A DNA stretch of 47,755 bases from Pseudogracilibacillus sp037892545 (GCF_037892545.1 NZ_JBBKBG010000019.1:1-47755); one strand, 5' to 3'. Counted from the stretch's first letter, positions 8,189 to 16,622 are shown. The notes: a model not told the origin generated them from the letters alone. Translations and numbers: made by a program.

Positions 8189-8953
8189 ATGAAAGTAGAT
8201 TTAAATTGTGATATGGGCGAAAGTTTTGGCTTATACACACAGGGCAATGATGAAGCGATGATGCAATATATAACGTCAGCGAACATTGCATGTGGTTACC
8301 ATGCAGGAGATCCTCACGTTATGAGAGAAACCGTTCGTCTTGCAAAAGCACATGGTGTTGCGATCGGTGCCCATCCAGGATTACCTGATCTTGTAGGTTT
8401 TGGGCGCCGGAAGATGGATTGTACGACGGCTGAGATGAAAGATTTTATTACCTATCAAATGGGTGCTTTACGTGAATTCGCACGTGCCGCAGGTGTTGGG
8501 ATCGACCATTGTAAACCACATGGAGCATTTTATATGCAAGCGATGGAAAATAAAGAAGTAGCGCGAGCAATTTTAGAGGCTATCCATGATGTCGATAAAA
8601 ACACGATTGTGTTTGCAGTAAATAACTCCGCAATGTTAGAAGAAGCGATAAAAATGGGAATTCCTGTAGCGAAAGAAGGGTATGCTGATAGAGAACATAC
8701 AGAGGATGGCAATCTTGTCTTAACACGTAAAGGTTCTGCCATAGATGATTATGAAAAAATGGCTCAGCGTGTCGTTCGAATGGTGAAAGAAAAGAAAGTC
8801 ATAACATTTGACGATAAAGATGCGTCGATTGAAGTGGAAACGGTATGTATCCACGGTGATACTCCAGGAGCGGTCGATTTAGCAAAAGCGATTGTCCATG
8901 CATTAAAAGCAGAAAATATCGAAATTGCACCAGTTAGAGAAATAATTGGATAA
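8189..8953 (+). CDS. PxpA-like 5-oxoprolinase subunit A (LamB/YcsF family)
   Basis: This 254-residue protein has the LamB/YcsF fold. The N-terminal signature DLNCDMGESFG is at 4-14, followed by SANIACGYHAGDP, AIGAHPGLPDLVGFGRR, and the CKPHGAFY and CIHGDTPGA motifs that hold putative catalytic and metal ligands. In E. coli and Bacillus, PxpA acts with PxpB and PxpC to hydrolyse 5-oxoproline using ATP. Here it ends an operon that also encodes biotin carboxylase and a carrier, so it may hydrolyse a carboxylated or activated lactam. The start is ATG 8189, preceded by GTGGTGG and giving the usual family length; an in-frame ATG at 8168 has no ribosome binding site. Confidence 0.88.
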   Translation: MKVDLNCDMGESFGLYTQGNDEAMMQYITSANIACGYHAGDPHVMRETVRLAKAHGVAIGAHPGLPDLVGFGRRKMDCTTAEMKDFITYQMGALREFARAAGVGIDHCKPHGAFYMQAMENKEVARAILEAIHDVDKNTIVFAVNNSAMLEEAIKMGIPVAKEGYADREHTEDGNLVLTRKGSAIDDYEKMAQRVVRMVKEKKVITFDDKDASIEVETVCIHGDTPGAVDLAKAIVHALKAENIEIAPVREIIG

Positions 8954-8960
8954 CAGGTAA

Positions 8961-9008
8961 AAAAAGAGTGGACAAAGTAAAGTGTAGAGGCCTTTGTTCA
9001 CTCTTTTT
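8961..9008. terminator. Bidirectional terminator between pxpA-like gene and MocR regulator
   Basis: AAAAAGAGTGGACAAAG at 8961-8977 pairs with CTTTGTTCACTCTTTTT at 8992-9008, 17 pairs including one G-T. A-rich and T-rich flanks lie on both sides, so it can stop transcription of both convergent genes. Confidence 0.85.
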
Positions 9009-9053
9009 CAGATAGCTTTATATGTTATAGTTCATGACGAAGGTTTGATGATC

Positions 9054-10469
9054 CTACACATGGAAAATATGATACAGTCGGCTAATGGCTTCTTTTATTT
9101 CATCTGTTTTCGTATTGGCAAATCCAATAATGAGTTCAATATTTTTGGATTGTTTATATTCATCATTTAACGAAAAGCGCTTTAAAGTATAGATTTCCAA
9201 TTTTGCTTCTTCGGCTAAGCGTTCGATTTCTTCATATGACTTATCTGTGATAAAACTTGCTGTGAAATGCAATCCAGCCGGAATATCATGGATAGTGCAT
9301 GTGTCCTTAAATGTATTTTTTAATGTTTGTATGAGAAGGTTTCGTTTCTTTTCATAATGTTGTGTCATTTTTTTGATATGTCGCTCATACATGCCAGATT
9401 GGATGAAATAATGAAGCGTGTAGAGGGACAATGTATTTGTATAATTAATTAAATCTGAAAATTTTTCGCGATAAATTTTTAATAAATTAATCGGCAATAC
9501 CATATAACTAATGCGTAAGGTCGGTAAAAGTGATTTAGAGAATGACCCAAAGTAAATGACACGTTGATGTTGGTCCAAACTTTGGAGAGAGGGAATATTA
9601 TCTGTTTGATATTTAAATTCACTATCATAGTCATCCTCAATAATATACCGATTTTCCTTTTTGAGTGCCCAATTTAATAATTCGATTCTTCTAGAAATGG
9701 GCATAATTTTCCCTGATGGAAATTGATGGGAAGGAGTAACGAATAAAAAGTCAGCGTTGGATTGATCCACAGCCTTTATGTTTGCACCATGTTCATCTAA
9801 TGGGATTAATGTTGTATCTAATTGTATATGATTGGTGAGCATCGAGTAGATTCTAGGATATCCTGGCGATTCCATTGCAACTGTTGTTGTATCATCTGTT
9901 AGTGACATTAATTGTTCGACAAGTGGTTGTGTCCCTGCGCTGATGACGATTTGTTCCGGCTCACATTTTACTCCACGAGAAAGGGCAATAAACTTTGCGA
10001 TCGTTTTTCGAACTTCATATGGGCCTTGTGGATGTCCAATTTCTGATAATTCTTCATTAAACTGTTTGATTGCTTCCTTTTGACATTTCATCCAATCTTG
10101 AAAAGGAAATTCATCAATATCTGCCGTCATGTGTGATAAAGAAACAGAACTGCTTCTATTTTTCCCTTTTTCTCGTAAATGGGAAGGAAAATCATCGTCG
10201 GCATTTTTCACCGTAGAAAATGGAGCGATTTCTTCAACATAATATCCACTCCGTTCAATAGTATAGATATATCCCTCTGCCAAAAGCTGTTCGTACGCAT
10301 TCGCTACCGTATTAATACTAATTCCGAGCTGTTCGGATAAACTTCGTTTTGTCGGTAGTTTCTCATGTGCTTTAAATGTACGATCTAAAATTTTATTTTT
10401 AAACTCTTTGTATATTTGTTGGTATAAATAACTCGCTGATTGACTTTTGTCTATATGAATTAAAATCAT
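9054..10469 (-). CDS. MocR/GabR-type regulator (GntR HTH fused to PLP aminotransferase fold)
   Basis: This 471-residue regulator has an N-terminal GntR winged helix (about 10-75, including LPTKRSLSEQLGISINTVANAY) joined by a linker to a fold type I aminotransferase domain. The PLP lysine is in GSFSKSLLPTLRISYM (Lys312 from this start), and the IEDDYDSEF loop is present. In the family, PLP plus an amino substrate such as GABA switches DNA binding. It is divergent from the aminotransferase and semialdehyde dehydrogenase genes, the same layout as B. subtilis gabR-gabTD, so it likely activates them. Start choice: ATG 10469 has AAGGA at usable spacing, while the GTG at 10478 sits too close to it. 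Confidence 0.88.
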   Translation of the reverse strand: MILIHIDKSQSASYLYQQIYKEFKNKILDRTFKAHEKLPTKRSLSEQLGISINTVANAYEQLLAEGYIYTIERSGYYVEEIAPFSTVKNADDDFPSHLREKGKNRSSSVSLSHMTADIDEFPFQDWMKCQKEAIKQFNEELSEIGHPQGPYEVRKTIAKFIALSRGVKCEPEQIVISAGTQPLVEQLMSLTDDTTTVAMESPGYPRIYSMLTNHIQLDTTLIPLDEHGANIKAVDQSNADFLFVTPSHQFPSGKIMPISRRIELLNWALKKENRYIIEDDYDSEFKYQTDNIPSLQSLDQHQRVIYFGSFSKSLLPTLRISYMVLPINLLKIYREKFSDLINYTNTLSLYTLHYFIQSGMYERHIKKMTQHYEKKRNLLIQTLKNTFKDTCTIHDIPAGLHFTASFITDKSYEEIERLAEEAKLEIYTLKRFSLNDEYKQSKNIELIIGFANTKTDEIKEAISRLYHIFHV

Positions 10470-10485
10470 CCTATTCACATCCTTT

Positions 10486-10543
10486 TGGTTCTAATGAAAA
10501 GATAAAACTGGTTCTTTTAACAATACCAAAATATGCTTATAAT
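10486..10543. promoter_or_regulatory. Divergent promoter region with candidate MocR operator repeats
   Basis: Two direct repeats of TGGTTCT lie at 10486-10492 and 10509-10515, 23 bases apart start to start. ATACCA at 10523-10528 resembles the ATACCA boxes reported for B. subtilis GabR, and pairs with the second TGGT as an inverted repeat. A TATAAT at 10538-10543 fits a rightward -10 for the aminotransferase gene, with a weak -35 about 15-16 bases upstream. The geometry of direct repeats on one face of the helix is typical of MocR operators. Binding is inferred. Confidence 0.45.
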
Positions 10544-10639
10544 AATCAATAGATAATAGAAAATGTTTACAATTTCCAGTAGTTTTTGTTGGCATGTAGT
10601 TAAAATCTTAGTGTTTACATATATTTAGGAGGGTATAAG

Positions 10640-11947
10640 ATGATAAAAACAAACGATATACAAAAGGATTTACAAGAAAAGAGAGAAAAATTTGTACCAA
10701 GAGGGGTAAGTAATGGAAATTTAGCCATTGCAGATCATGGGAAAAATGCAACATTAGTGGATAAAGCAGGAAATGAATGGATTGATTTTGCAGGAGCAAT
10801 TGGTACATTAAATGTTGGTCACACACATCCTAAAGTAACAGAGGCAATTAAAAATCAAGTAGATAAATTTTTACATCCAGGATTTAACTGTATGATGTAT
10901 GAAGGATATATTCGTGTAGCGGAAAAACTAGTAGGGTTAACACCAGGAGAGTTTGATAAACAGGCAATTTTATTAAACTCTGGAGCAGAAGCGGTAGAAA
11001 ACGCCGTAAAAATTGCTCGTATGTATACGAATCGACAAGCAGTTGTGACATTCCAACGTGGTTTCCATGGACGAACGAATTTAACAATGGCGATGACGAG
11101 TAAAGTAAAGCCATATAAATTTGGATTTGGACCATTTACACCAGAAATTTATCAAGCACCATTCCCATATATGTATCAAAAACCAGCCGAAATGTCAGAG
11201 GAAGGTTTTATAGAGGAGGCAATTAAACAATTTGAAGCATTCTTTGTTGAAATGGTTGCCCCAGAAATGGTTGCTTGTATTGTAATGGAGCCTATTCAAG
11301 GGGAAGGTGGATTTATCATTCCTCCAAAAGCATTCGTACAGCACGTACGCGAATTTTGTACGAAACATGGTATTTTATTTGTAGCAGATGAAATTCAAAC
11401 AGGATTTGGACGTACTGGAAAAATGTTTGCGATTGAATCTCATTTTGGAGTCGTTCCTGATTTAATGACGATTTCTAAATCACTTGCAGCAGGTATGCCT
11501 TTAAGTGCGGTCGTTGGAAGGAAAGACGTCATGGAAGTACCGGGACCTGGACAACTAGGAGGAACTTTTGCAGGAAATCCAGTTGCTTGTGAAGCGGCAC
11601 TCGCAGTGATGGATGTGATGGAGGAAGAAAATCTTTGTGATAGAGCAGAAGAAATTGGGGAAAAGATCGAAAAGCAATTATCTGTTTATGCAGAGGAATA
11701 TAATTTTGTTGGAGAAATTCGTCGTTTAGGCGCGATGGTCGCAGTGGAAATTATTTCAGAGGATGGGAAACCAGAACCGACTCGTACAGCAAAAATTGCG
11801 AAATATGCAAATGAGCATGGACTTTTATTATTAACAGCAGGAATTAATGGTAATGTTATTCGCTTTTTACCACCATTAGTCACAACAGATGAAGAACTTC
11901 AAAAAGGATTTGCTATTTTAACAGAAGCATTTGCATCCGTAAAATAA
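10640..11947 (+). CDS. gabT: 4-aminobutyrate-type aminotransferase (class III)
   Basis: This 435-residue class III PLP aminotransferase closely resembles 4-aminobutyrate transaminases, which move the amino group of GABA to 2-oxoglutarate to give succinate semialdehyde. Family landmarks are LNSGAEAVENAVKIAR near 112-127, GFHGRT at 141-146, EPIQGEGGF, the PLP-anchoring Asp250 in VADEIQTGFGRTG, and the Schiff-base Lys280 in TISKSLAAG. The ribosome binding site AGGAGGG is at 10627-10633. The neighbouring dehydrogenase and GabR-like regulator support GABA or a close omega-amino acid such as 5-aminovalerate as substrate; which one cannot be fixed from sequence. Confidence 0.88.
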   Translation: MIKTNDIQKDLQEKREKFVPRGVSNGNLAIADHGKNATLVDKAGNEWIDFAGAIGTLNVGHTHPKVTEAIKNQVDKFLHPGFNCMMYEGYIRVAEKLVGLTPGEFDKQAILLNSGAEAVENAVKIARMYTNRQAVVTFQRGFHGRTNLTMAMTSKVKPYKFGFGPFTPEIYQAPFPYMYQKPAEMSEEGFIEEAIKQFEAFFVEMVAPEMVACIVMEPIQGEGGFIIPPKAFVQHVREFCTKHGILFVADEIQTGFGRTGKMFAIESHFGVVPDLMTISKSLAAGMPLSAVVGRKDVMEVPGPGQLGGTFAGNPVACEAALAVMDVMEEENLCDRAEEIGEKIEKQLSVYAEEYNFVGEIRRLGAMVAVEIISEDGKPEPTRTAKIAKYANEHGLLLLTAGINGNVIRFLPPLVTTDEELQKGFAILTEAFASVK

Positions 11948-12056
11948 GGTACGAATATGAATCAGGTAAAAAAATGGTTTTTATTTTATATTTATAGGGA
12001 ACAGAAAGAAGGAATACCGAACAGAAATTAACTTTATATGTGAAAGGATGTTTGAC

Positions 12057-13445
12057 ATGTCGACAATTAAAGTAACAAACCCTGCTACAGGTGAATTAGT
12101 AAAAGAAATTAATATGAATACACCCGAAGAAATTAGCGATATGATTCAAAAAGGTCATGATTATTTTTACACGTGGAAAGAATGGAATGCTCATGCACGT
12201 GCAAAATTACTATTGAAATGGTCCGCATTAATTAAAGAGCATCAGGCTGAAATTGCAGAATTAATGACGAAAGAGAATGGGAAACCGTTAAGTGAATCAA
12301 TGGGAGAAGTAATTTATGCAACAGATTATATTGATTGGTATGCGGAAGAAGCGAAAAGAATTTATGGTAGAACGATTCCAGCAAATAATGATCAAAAACG
12401 AATCGTCGTGAGCAAGCATCCAATTGGACTTGTTGCTGCGATTACTCCTTGGAATTTCCCAGTAGCGATGATGACAAGAAAAGCTGCCCCAGCGCTTGCA
12501 GCAGGTTGTACATTTATCGTAAAACCTGCAGTAGAAACGCCATTAACGACGATACGATTAGTAGAACTTGCTCATGAAGCTGGTATTCCTGAAGCGGCGA
12601 TTCAATGTGTCAATGGTCGTGGAAGAGAGGTTGGAGATATTTTTACGGAAAGTCCACTAATTCGAAAAATTACTTTTACAGGATCGACACCAGTCGGAAA
12701 GTCCATCATTAAAAATAGTGCAGACACAGTAAAGAGCGTTACGATGGAATTAGGTGGTCATGCACCTGTTATTATTGCAAAGGATGCAGACATTGATTTA
12801 GCGGTTGCTCAAACGATTATTTCTAAATATCGAAACGCTGGTCAAACTTGTGTTTGTGCGAATCGTATCATTGTGCATGAAAGTATTGTAGATGAATTTT
12901 CTCAGAAATTAGCGGAAAAGGTAAAAAAATTAAAAGTAGGGAATGGGATGGACCAAGGAACAGATATTGGTCCTGTCATTAACCGAGGCGCATATGAGAA
13001 AATTGCAGCTCAAGTACAAGATGCAATTGATAAAGGAGCAGAAGTGTTAGTAGGAAATAAATATGATGCAAACGATGAGAGTAGTTATTACTTCGTCTAT
13101 CCAACGGTCTTAAAAAATGTACAGGGAGACATGGATATTATGCACGAAGAAACGTTTGGACCGATTGCTCCGATCATTTCATTTAAAACGATTGAGGAAG
13201 CGGTGAAAATTGCTAATGATACACCGTTTGGCCTTGCTGCGTATTTCTTTACTAATGATTACCGTACGGGAATTGAATTACATGAAAAACTGGAATATGG
13301 CATTATTGGTTGGAATGATGGTGGACCATCTGCTGCACATGCCCCATTTGGTGGAATGAAAGAAAGTGGATTAGGCCGTGAAGGTGGAATAGAAGGAATT
13401 GAACCATATTTAGAAACGAAATATTTATCGATTGGGAATGTATAA
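12057..13445 (+). CDS. gabD: Succinate-semialdehyde dehydrogenase-type aldehyde dehydrogenase
   Basis: This 462-residue enzyme of the aldehyde dehydrogenase superfamily should oxidise succinate semialdehyde to succinate with NAD(P)+, using the product of the aminotransferase upstream. Visible motifs are TPWNFP at 130-135, FTGSTPVGKSI for cofactor binding, the general base Glu231 in MELGGHAP, and the nucleophile Cys265 in NAGQTCVCANR. The second cysteine two residues later is typical of GabD enzymes. Start is ATG 12057 with AAAGGA eight bases upstream; the ATG at 12048 overlaps that site. The 109-base gap from the aminotransferase has no terminator, so the two are probably one transcript. Confidence 0.87.
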   Translation: MSTIKVTNPATGELVKEINMNTPEEISDMIQKGHDYFYTWKEWNAHARAKLLLKWSALIKEHQAEIAELMTKENGKPLSESMGEVIYATDYIDWYAEEAKRIYGRTIPANNDQKRIVVSKHPIGLVAAITPWNFPVAMMTRKAAPALAAGCTFIVKPAVETPLTTIRLVELAHEAGIPEAAIQCVNGRGREVGDIFTESPLIRKITFTGSTPVGKSIIKNSADTVKSVTMELGGHAPVIIAKDADIDLAVAQTIISKYRNAGQTCVCANRIIVHESIVDEFSQKLAEKVKKLKVGNGMDQGTDIGPVINRGAYEKIAAQVQDAIDKGAEVLVGNKYDANDESSYYFVYPTVLKNVQGDMDIMHEETFGPIAPIISFKTIEEAVKIANDTPFGLAAYFFTNDYRTGIELHEKLEYGIIGWNDGGPSAAHAPFGGMKESGLGREGGIEGIEPYLETKYLSIGNV

Positions 13446-13482
13446 TGATTGTAAACGTTATGTAATTGGGAAGGATAAGAAG

Positions 13483-13511
13483 TTGACATGTTTTCTTAAA
13501 TAAAATATACT
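13483..13511 (+). promoter_or_regulatory. Near-consensus sigma-A promoter of transporter operon
   Basis: TTGACA at 13483-13488 is a perfect -35 box, TATACT at 13506-13511 is one base from a perfect -10, and the spacer is exactly 17 bases. Transcription should start near 13518, giving a leader of about 220 bases before the MFS gene. Confidence 0.85.
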
Positions 13512-13550
13512 GAGAAAGTAAATTCTTCCATAAGGAAATAATTATATATC

Positions 13551-13636
13551 TCGGGTAGAGAATAAGGATGAGAAACCCCGACATAGAGAGGACACATACA
13601 ATGTTTGTATGGCGTCTTTTCTTGTCGGGTTTTTTG
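13551..13636 (+). promoter_or_regulatory. Structured leader with terminator, possible attenuator or riboswitch
   Basis: After the strong promoter at 13483-13511 lies a long hairpin: AAACCCCGACA at 13573-13583 pairs with TGTCGGGTTT at 13623-13632 with one bulge, and contains an inner CATACAA/TTGTATG hairpin at 13595-13611. TTTTTTG follows, so it looks like an intrinsic terminator in front of the MFS gene. Upstream TCGGG at 13551-13555 can pair with the same CCCGA (13577-13581) used in the terminator, giving two mutually exclusive folds. I could not match it to a riboswitch class I know. It might instead be the terminator of an upstream transcript. Confidence 0.5.
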
Positions 13637-13741
13637 TGCGCAAAAAATCTGACAAGGAGGCGGATCAACGTATAAATTTAGCGATTTAACAAAAGATGAA
13701 TAAATAACGTAGCGAATTTCAGAGGATTGGGAGAGAAAAAA

Positions 13742-15082
13742 ATGAGTATTGATTATTTAGATCATCCGAAAGATGAGAAAAAGTTAAGAAGGTTTCAACG
13801 TAAAGTAACAATTGTATCCGCTGGTGGAACATTTTTAGATGGATTTGACTTAACGATTATCGCGGTTGCGATGCCGTTAATTATTCAACAATGGGGGATT
13901 ACTCCTTTAGAACAAAGTATTTTAGTTGCTTCAGCAATCATCGGTTCATTTATAGGAGCAGCTTGGTTAGGGAAATTAACCGATACATTTGGTCGTAAGA
14001 AAATGATTACCATCGATTTATTCGCTTTCGTTATTTTTGCGATTTTAACTGCGGTTGCACCGAATGTCATTTGGTTAATTATATTTAGGTTTTTACTCGG
14101 AGTTGGAGTTGGTGCCGATTATCCGATATCCGCAACCTTAGTAGCAGAGTTTAGTTCAACGAAAAATCGTGGTCGTCAAGGTACATTCCTTGCAATGATG
14201 TGGTTTGTCGGAGCTGTTACGGCATATATTTCAGGGGTTTTATTATTACCGCTTGGTGAATCAGCATGGCGCTGGATGTTTTTATTAGGAGCTCTTTTTG
14301 CATTAATTATCTTTATTTTCCGTATTGGTTTACCAGAATCACCTAGATGGCTAGCATCGCATGGAAGACAAGAAGAGGCACAACAAATCATTTATGATTT
14401 AACCGGAAATAGAGTAGAAATTAAACCAGAACCACAACGAAAAGTTAAAATCAGCTATTTATTCTCACCAAAATTAAGAAGACGTACCATTTTTGTAACT
14501 GGTTTTTGGTTCTGTTATGCGACAGCATATTATGGAATTTCAATGTATACTCCGACCATTTTATCGGCGTTTACAGAAGGTTCACAACAGGCGACATATA
14601 TTGCCTCATCCATCGTTAGTATTATCGGTTTAATCGGTGCATTCATCGGTATGAACTTAGTAGAAAATTGGGGGAGACGTCCATTATTAATTACATCTTT
14701 TGCAGGTTTAACGACAGCATTAGTTATTTTAACGATTAACTCTCAGCCAACTTTAACTTTCTTAGTAGTTTTATTTAGTGTAGCAGTTTTATTCTCTAAT
14801 ATGGGTGGAGGTATTTTAAATTTCGTATATCCGACAGAATTATTCCCAACGAATATTCGTGCTGGGGCATCAGGATTTGCGACATCTGTAAGTAGAATTG
14901 GATCCATTTTAGGGGTATTAGTATTCCCTAACTTAGTTGCAGCTTGGGGGAATAGTGCTGCCTTAGGGTTCTTTGCATTTATTGGGTTTTCTGGATTGAT
15001 GATAACAATCTTTTTAGCGCCTGAGACAAAAGGACAAAGATTGGAAGATATTAACGACGAATCATTTGTAGAGGGGAAATAA
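13742..15082 (+). CDS. MFS transporter (aromatic acid/sugar-type symporter family)
   Basis: This 446-residue, roughly 12-helix permease belongs to the major facilitator superfamily. The first helix carries GTFLDGFDLTIIAVAMPL, similar to the DGYDL motif of acid:H+ symporters. The loop between helices 2 and 3 is GKLTDTFGRKKM, and helix 4 has RFLLGVGVGADYPISATLVAEF. The central loop after helix 6 is LPESPRWLASHGRQEEA and a PTELFPTNIRAG motif lies late. It is probably an uptake system for an organic acid or sugar-like compound; the substrate is not readable. Start is ATG 13742 after GGGAGAG. It is followed after two bases by a TIM-barrel isomerase gene, so the two likely handle the same substrate. 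Confidence 0.85.
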   Translation: MSIDYLDHPKDEKKLRRFQRKVTIVSAGGTFLDGFDLTIIAVAMPLIIQQWGITPLEQSILVASAIIGSFIGAAWLGKLTDTFGRKKMITIDLFAFVIFAILTAVAPNVIWLIIFRFLLGVGVGADYPISATLVAEFSSTKNRGRQGTFLAMMWFVGAVTAYISGVLLLPLGESAWRWMFLLGALFALIIFIFRIGLPESPRWLASHGRQEEAQQIIYDLTGNRVEIKPEPQRKVKISYLFSPKLRRRTIFVTGFWFCYATAYYGISMYTPTILSAFTEGSQQATYIASSIVSIIGLIGAFIGMNLVENWGRRPLLITSFAGLTTALVILTINSQPTLTFLVVLFSVAVLFSNMGGGILNFVYPTELFPTNIRAGASGFATSVSRIGSILGVLVFPNLVAAWGNSAALGFFAFIGFSGLMITIFLAPETKGQRLEDINDESFVEGK

Positions 15083-15084
15083 AA

Positions 15085-15849
15085 ATGAATAAATGGCTTA
15101 GTATATGGGGTATTAAACAAGATGCTACTGCGGAAGATTTTATGAAAATAAAAGAGGCAGGTTTTGTAGGGGTAGAAGTTTGGCCAGAACATAAACATGC
15201 GGTACAACATTTGGAGTATGCGCAACAAAATGGCTTAGATATTGGCCTTCATTTACCGTTCCATGATTTAAACTTAGCTTCTCCTTTCCAAGCGGTAGAA
15301 GATTTAATTTTTGAGGAAAATTTAACATGGTTTAAATTATTGCAAAAATATAATGGAGGACATGCAGTCATCCATGGTGGTTCTGCCATGGCTTCTGAAT
15401 ATCGCAAAGAAGCAGAGGCTTTATTGATCAAACGTTTAAGTATACAACGTGCGATTGCGCGTGAACACGGTGTAGAGTTATTGTTTGAAAATCAAATACC
15501 AGATGGATTAAATTACATGCATATTTTTCCATCGTCTGTGGAAGAGTGGGTGTCTATTTTACATGAAACGAATACGAAAGCATGTTTAGATACAGGGCAT
15601 TTAGCTGTTCTAGGCGCTGATTTACGCGAAACCATTGAAAAACTAGGCGATAAATTAGTATCGGTTCATTTATCGGATAATGATGCTAAAAGTGACTTAC
15701 ACTTAATGCCAGGTGATGGAAACAATACATCAGAAGGATTAGAGGGGATTTTACAAGCGAATGGTTATACAGGACCTGTTGTATTTGAAATTAATCCATA
15801 TAAATATACGTTAGAGGAAATTTTGCAACATCCTTCTGTTAAAGCATAA
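15085..15849 (+). CDS. Sugar phosphate isomerase/epimerase-like TIM barrel protein
   Basis: This 254-residue protein belongs to the xylose isomerase-like TIM barrel (AP endonuclease family 2) superfamily, which contains sugar isomerases, epimerases and myo-inosose dehydratases. Expected metal ligands are seen in order: His in VIHGG, Glu in LLFENQ, Asp and His in CLDTGH, His in SVHLSDN and Glu in VVFEINP. It starts two bases after the MFS stop with GAGGGGAAA as ribosome binding site. The metal site looks intact, so it is likely active on a sugar or sugar-acid derivative imported by the MFS protein. The exact reaction is unknown. Confidence 0.8.
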   Translation: MNKWLSIWGIKQDATAEDFMKIKEAGFVGVEVWPEHKHAVQHLEYAQQNGLDIGLHLPFHDLNLASPFQAVEDLIFEENLTWFKLLQKYNGGHAVIHGGSAMASEYRKEAEALLIKRLSIQRAIAREHGVELLFENQIPDGLNYMHIFPSSVEEWVSILHETNTKACLDTGHLAVLGADLRETIEKLGDKLVSVHLSDNDAKSDLHLMPGDGNNTSEGLEGILQANGYTGPVVFEINPYKYTLEEILQHPSVKA

Positions 15850-15923
15850 TATCGTCACCCAATATATGATGCATATATAAAAACCATTCCCCATATACTA
15901 TAAGGAAAATAGGGGGATTGAGC

Positions 15924-16622
15924 ATGGAACTATTGTCAATAGATGTAGAATTAATTGTAAAACTAATTATATCGGCCCTTTTTGGTTTAATTATTGGGAT
16001 TGAACGAGAATTGAAGAAAAAACCACTCGGTTTGAAAACGAGTCTTGTTATTTCCATTATTAGTTGTTTAATAACAATTGTCTCCATTGAATCTGCATAT
16101 GTTTTTCCTGGTAATGATGCAACAGAAATTAGAATGGATCCACTGCGTCTAGCTGCCCAAATTGTATCTGGAATTGGGTTTCTAGGTGCAGGGGTCATTT
16201 TAAGAAGAGATAATGATCGTATTTCGGGTTTAACGACTGCAGCGATGATTTGGGGAGCGGCAGGAATTGGAATTGCAGTTGGAGCAGGATTTTATATAGA
16301 GGCAACCGTCGGTGTACTTTTACTAATGATTAGTGTAGAAATCATTCCATTGATCATCACGAAAATTGGCCCGAAAAAGTTGTGGAAAAAAGATGTGAAA
16401 ATAAAAGTCGTTGTCAATGAATTGGAAAGTGTCGAAAAAATGGTAAAAACATTAAAGTACAAACAGTTTTTTATTTCACATTTACGCGTAAAAGAGTTAT
16501 TAGAGGAAAAAGCACATTTAATTGAAGTACGTGTCAAAATACAAGCGCAAATGGATGTCACAAAAGTATATACATCCCTGAAAGAAATGGAAGATGTAAA
16601 AAAGGTAGAAATCATTAGTTAA
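15924..16622 (+). CDS. MgtC/SapB family membrane protein
   Basis: This 232-residue protein has four to five hydrophobic helices in the first 150 residues and a C-terminal soluble ACT-like tail. The family signature is clear: ALFGLIIGIERELKKKPLGLKTS near the start and the later AAQIVSGIGFLGAGVILRRD and ISGLTTAAMIWGAAGIGIAVG. MgtC proteins are linked to growth at low magnesium and to control of membrane ATPases. Start is ATG 15924, seven bases after AGGGGG; the TTG at 15918 is too close. No Mg2+ transporter gene is adjacent. Confidence 0.88.
   Translation: MELLSIDVELIVKLIISALFGLIIGIERELKKKPLGLKTSLVISIISCLITIVSIESAYVFPGNDATEIRMDPLRLAAQIVSGIGFLGAGVILRRDNDRISGLTTAAMIWGAAGIGIAVGAGFYIEATVGVLLLMISVEIIPLIITKIGPKKLWKKDVKIKVVVNELESVEKMVKTLKYKQFFISHLRVKELLEEKAHLIEVRVKIQAQMDVTKVYTSLKEMEDVKKVEIIS

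Noticed and set aside
13449..13464. Near match to a cre site upstream of the MFS promoter
   Set aside because: Two conserved positions near the right end differ from the consensus, so CcpA binding is not supported.
13303..13668. Minus-strand frame over the end of gabD and the leader RNA
   Set aside because: It covers a strong plus-strand promoter and a hairpin and has no family resemblance.
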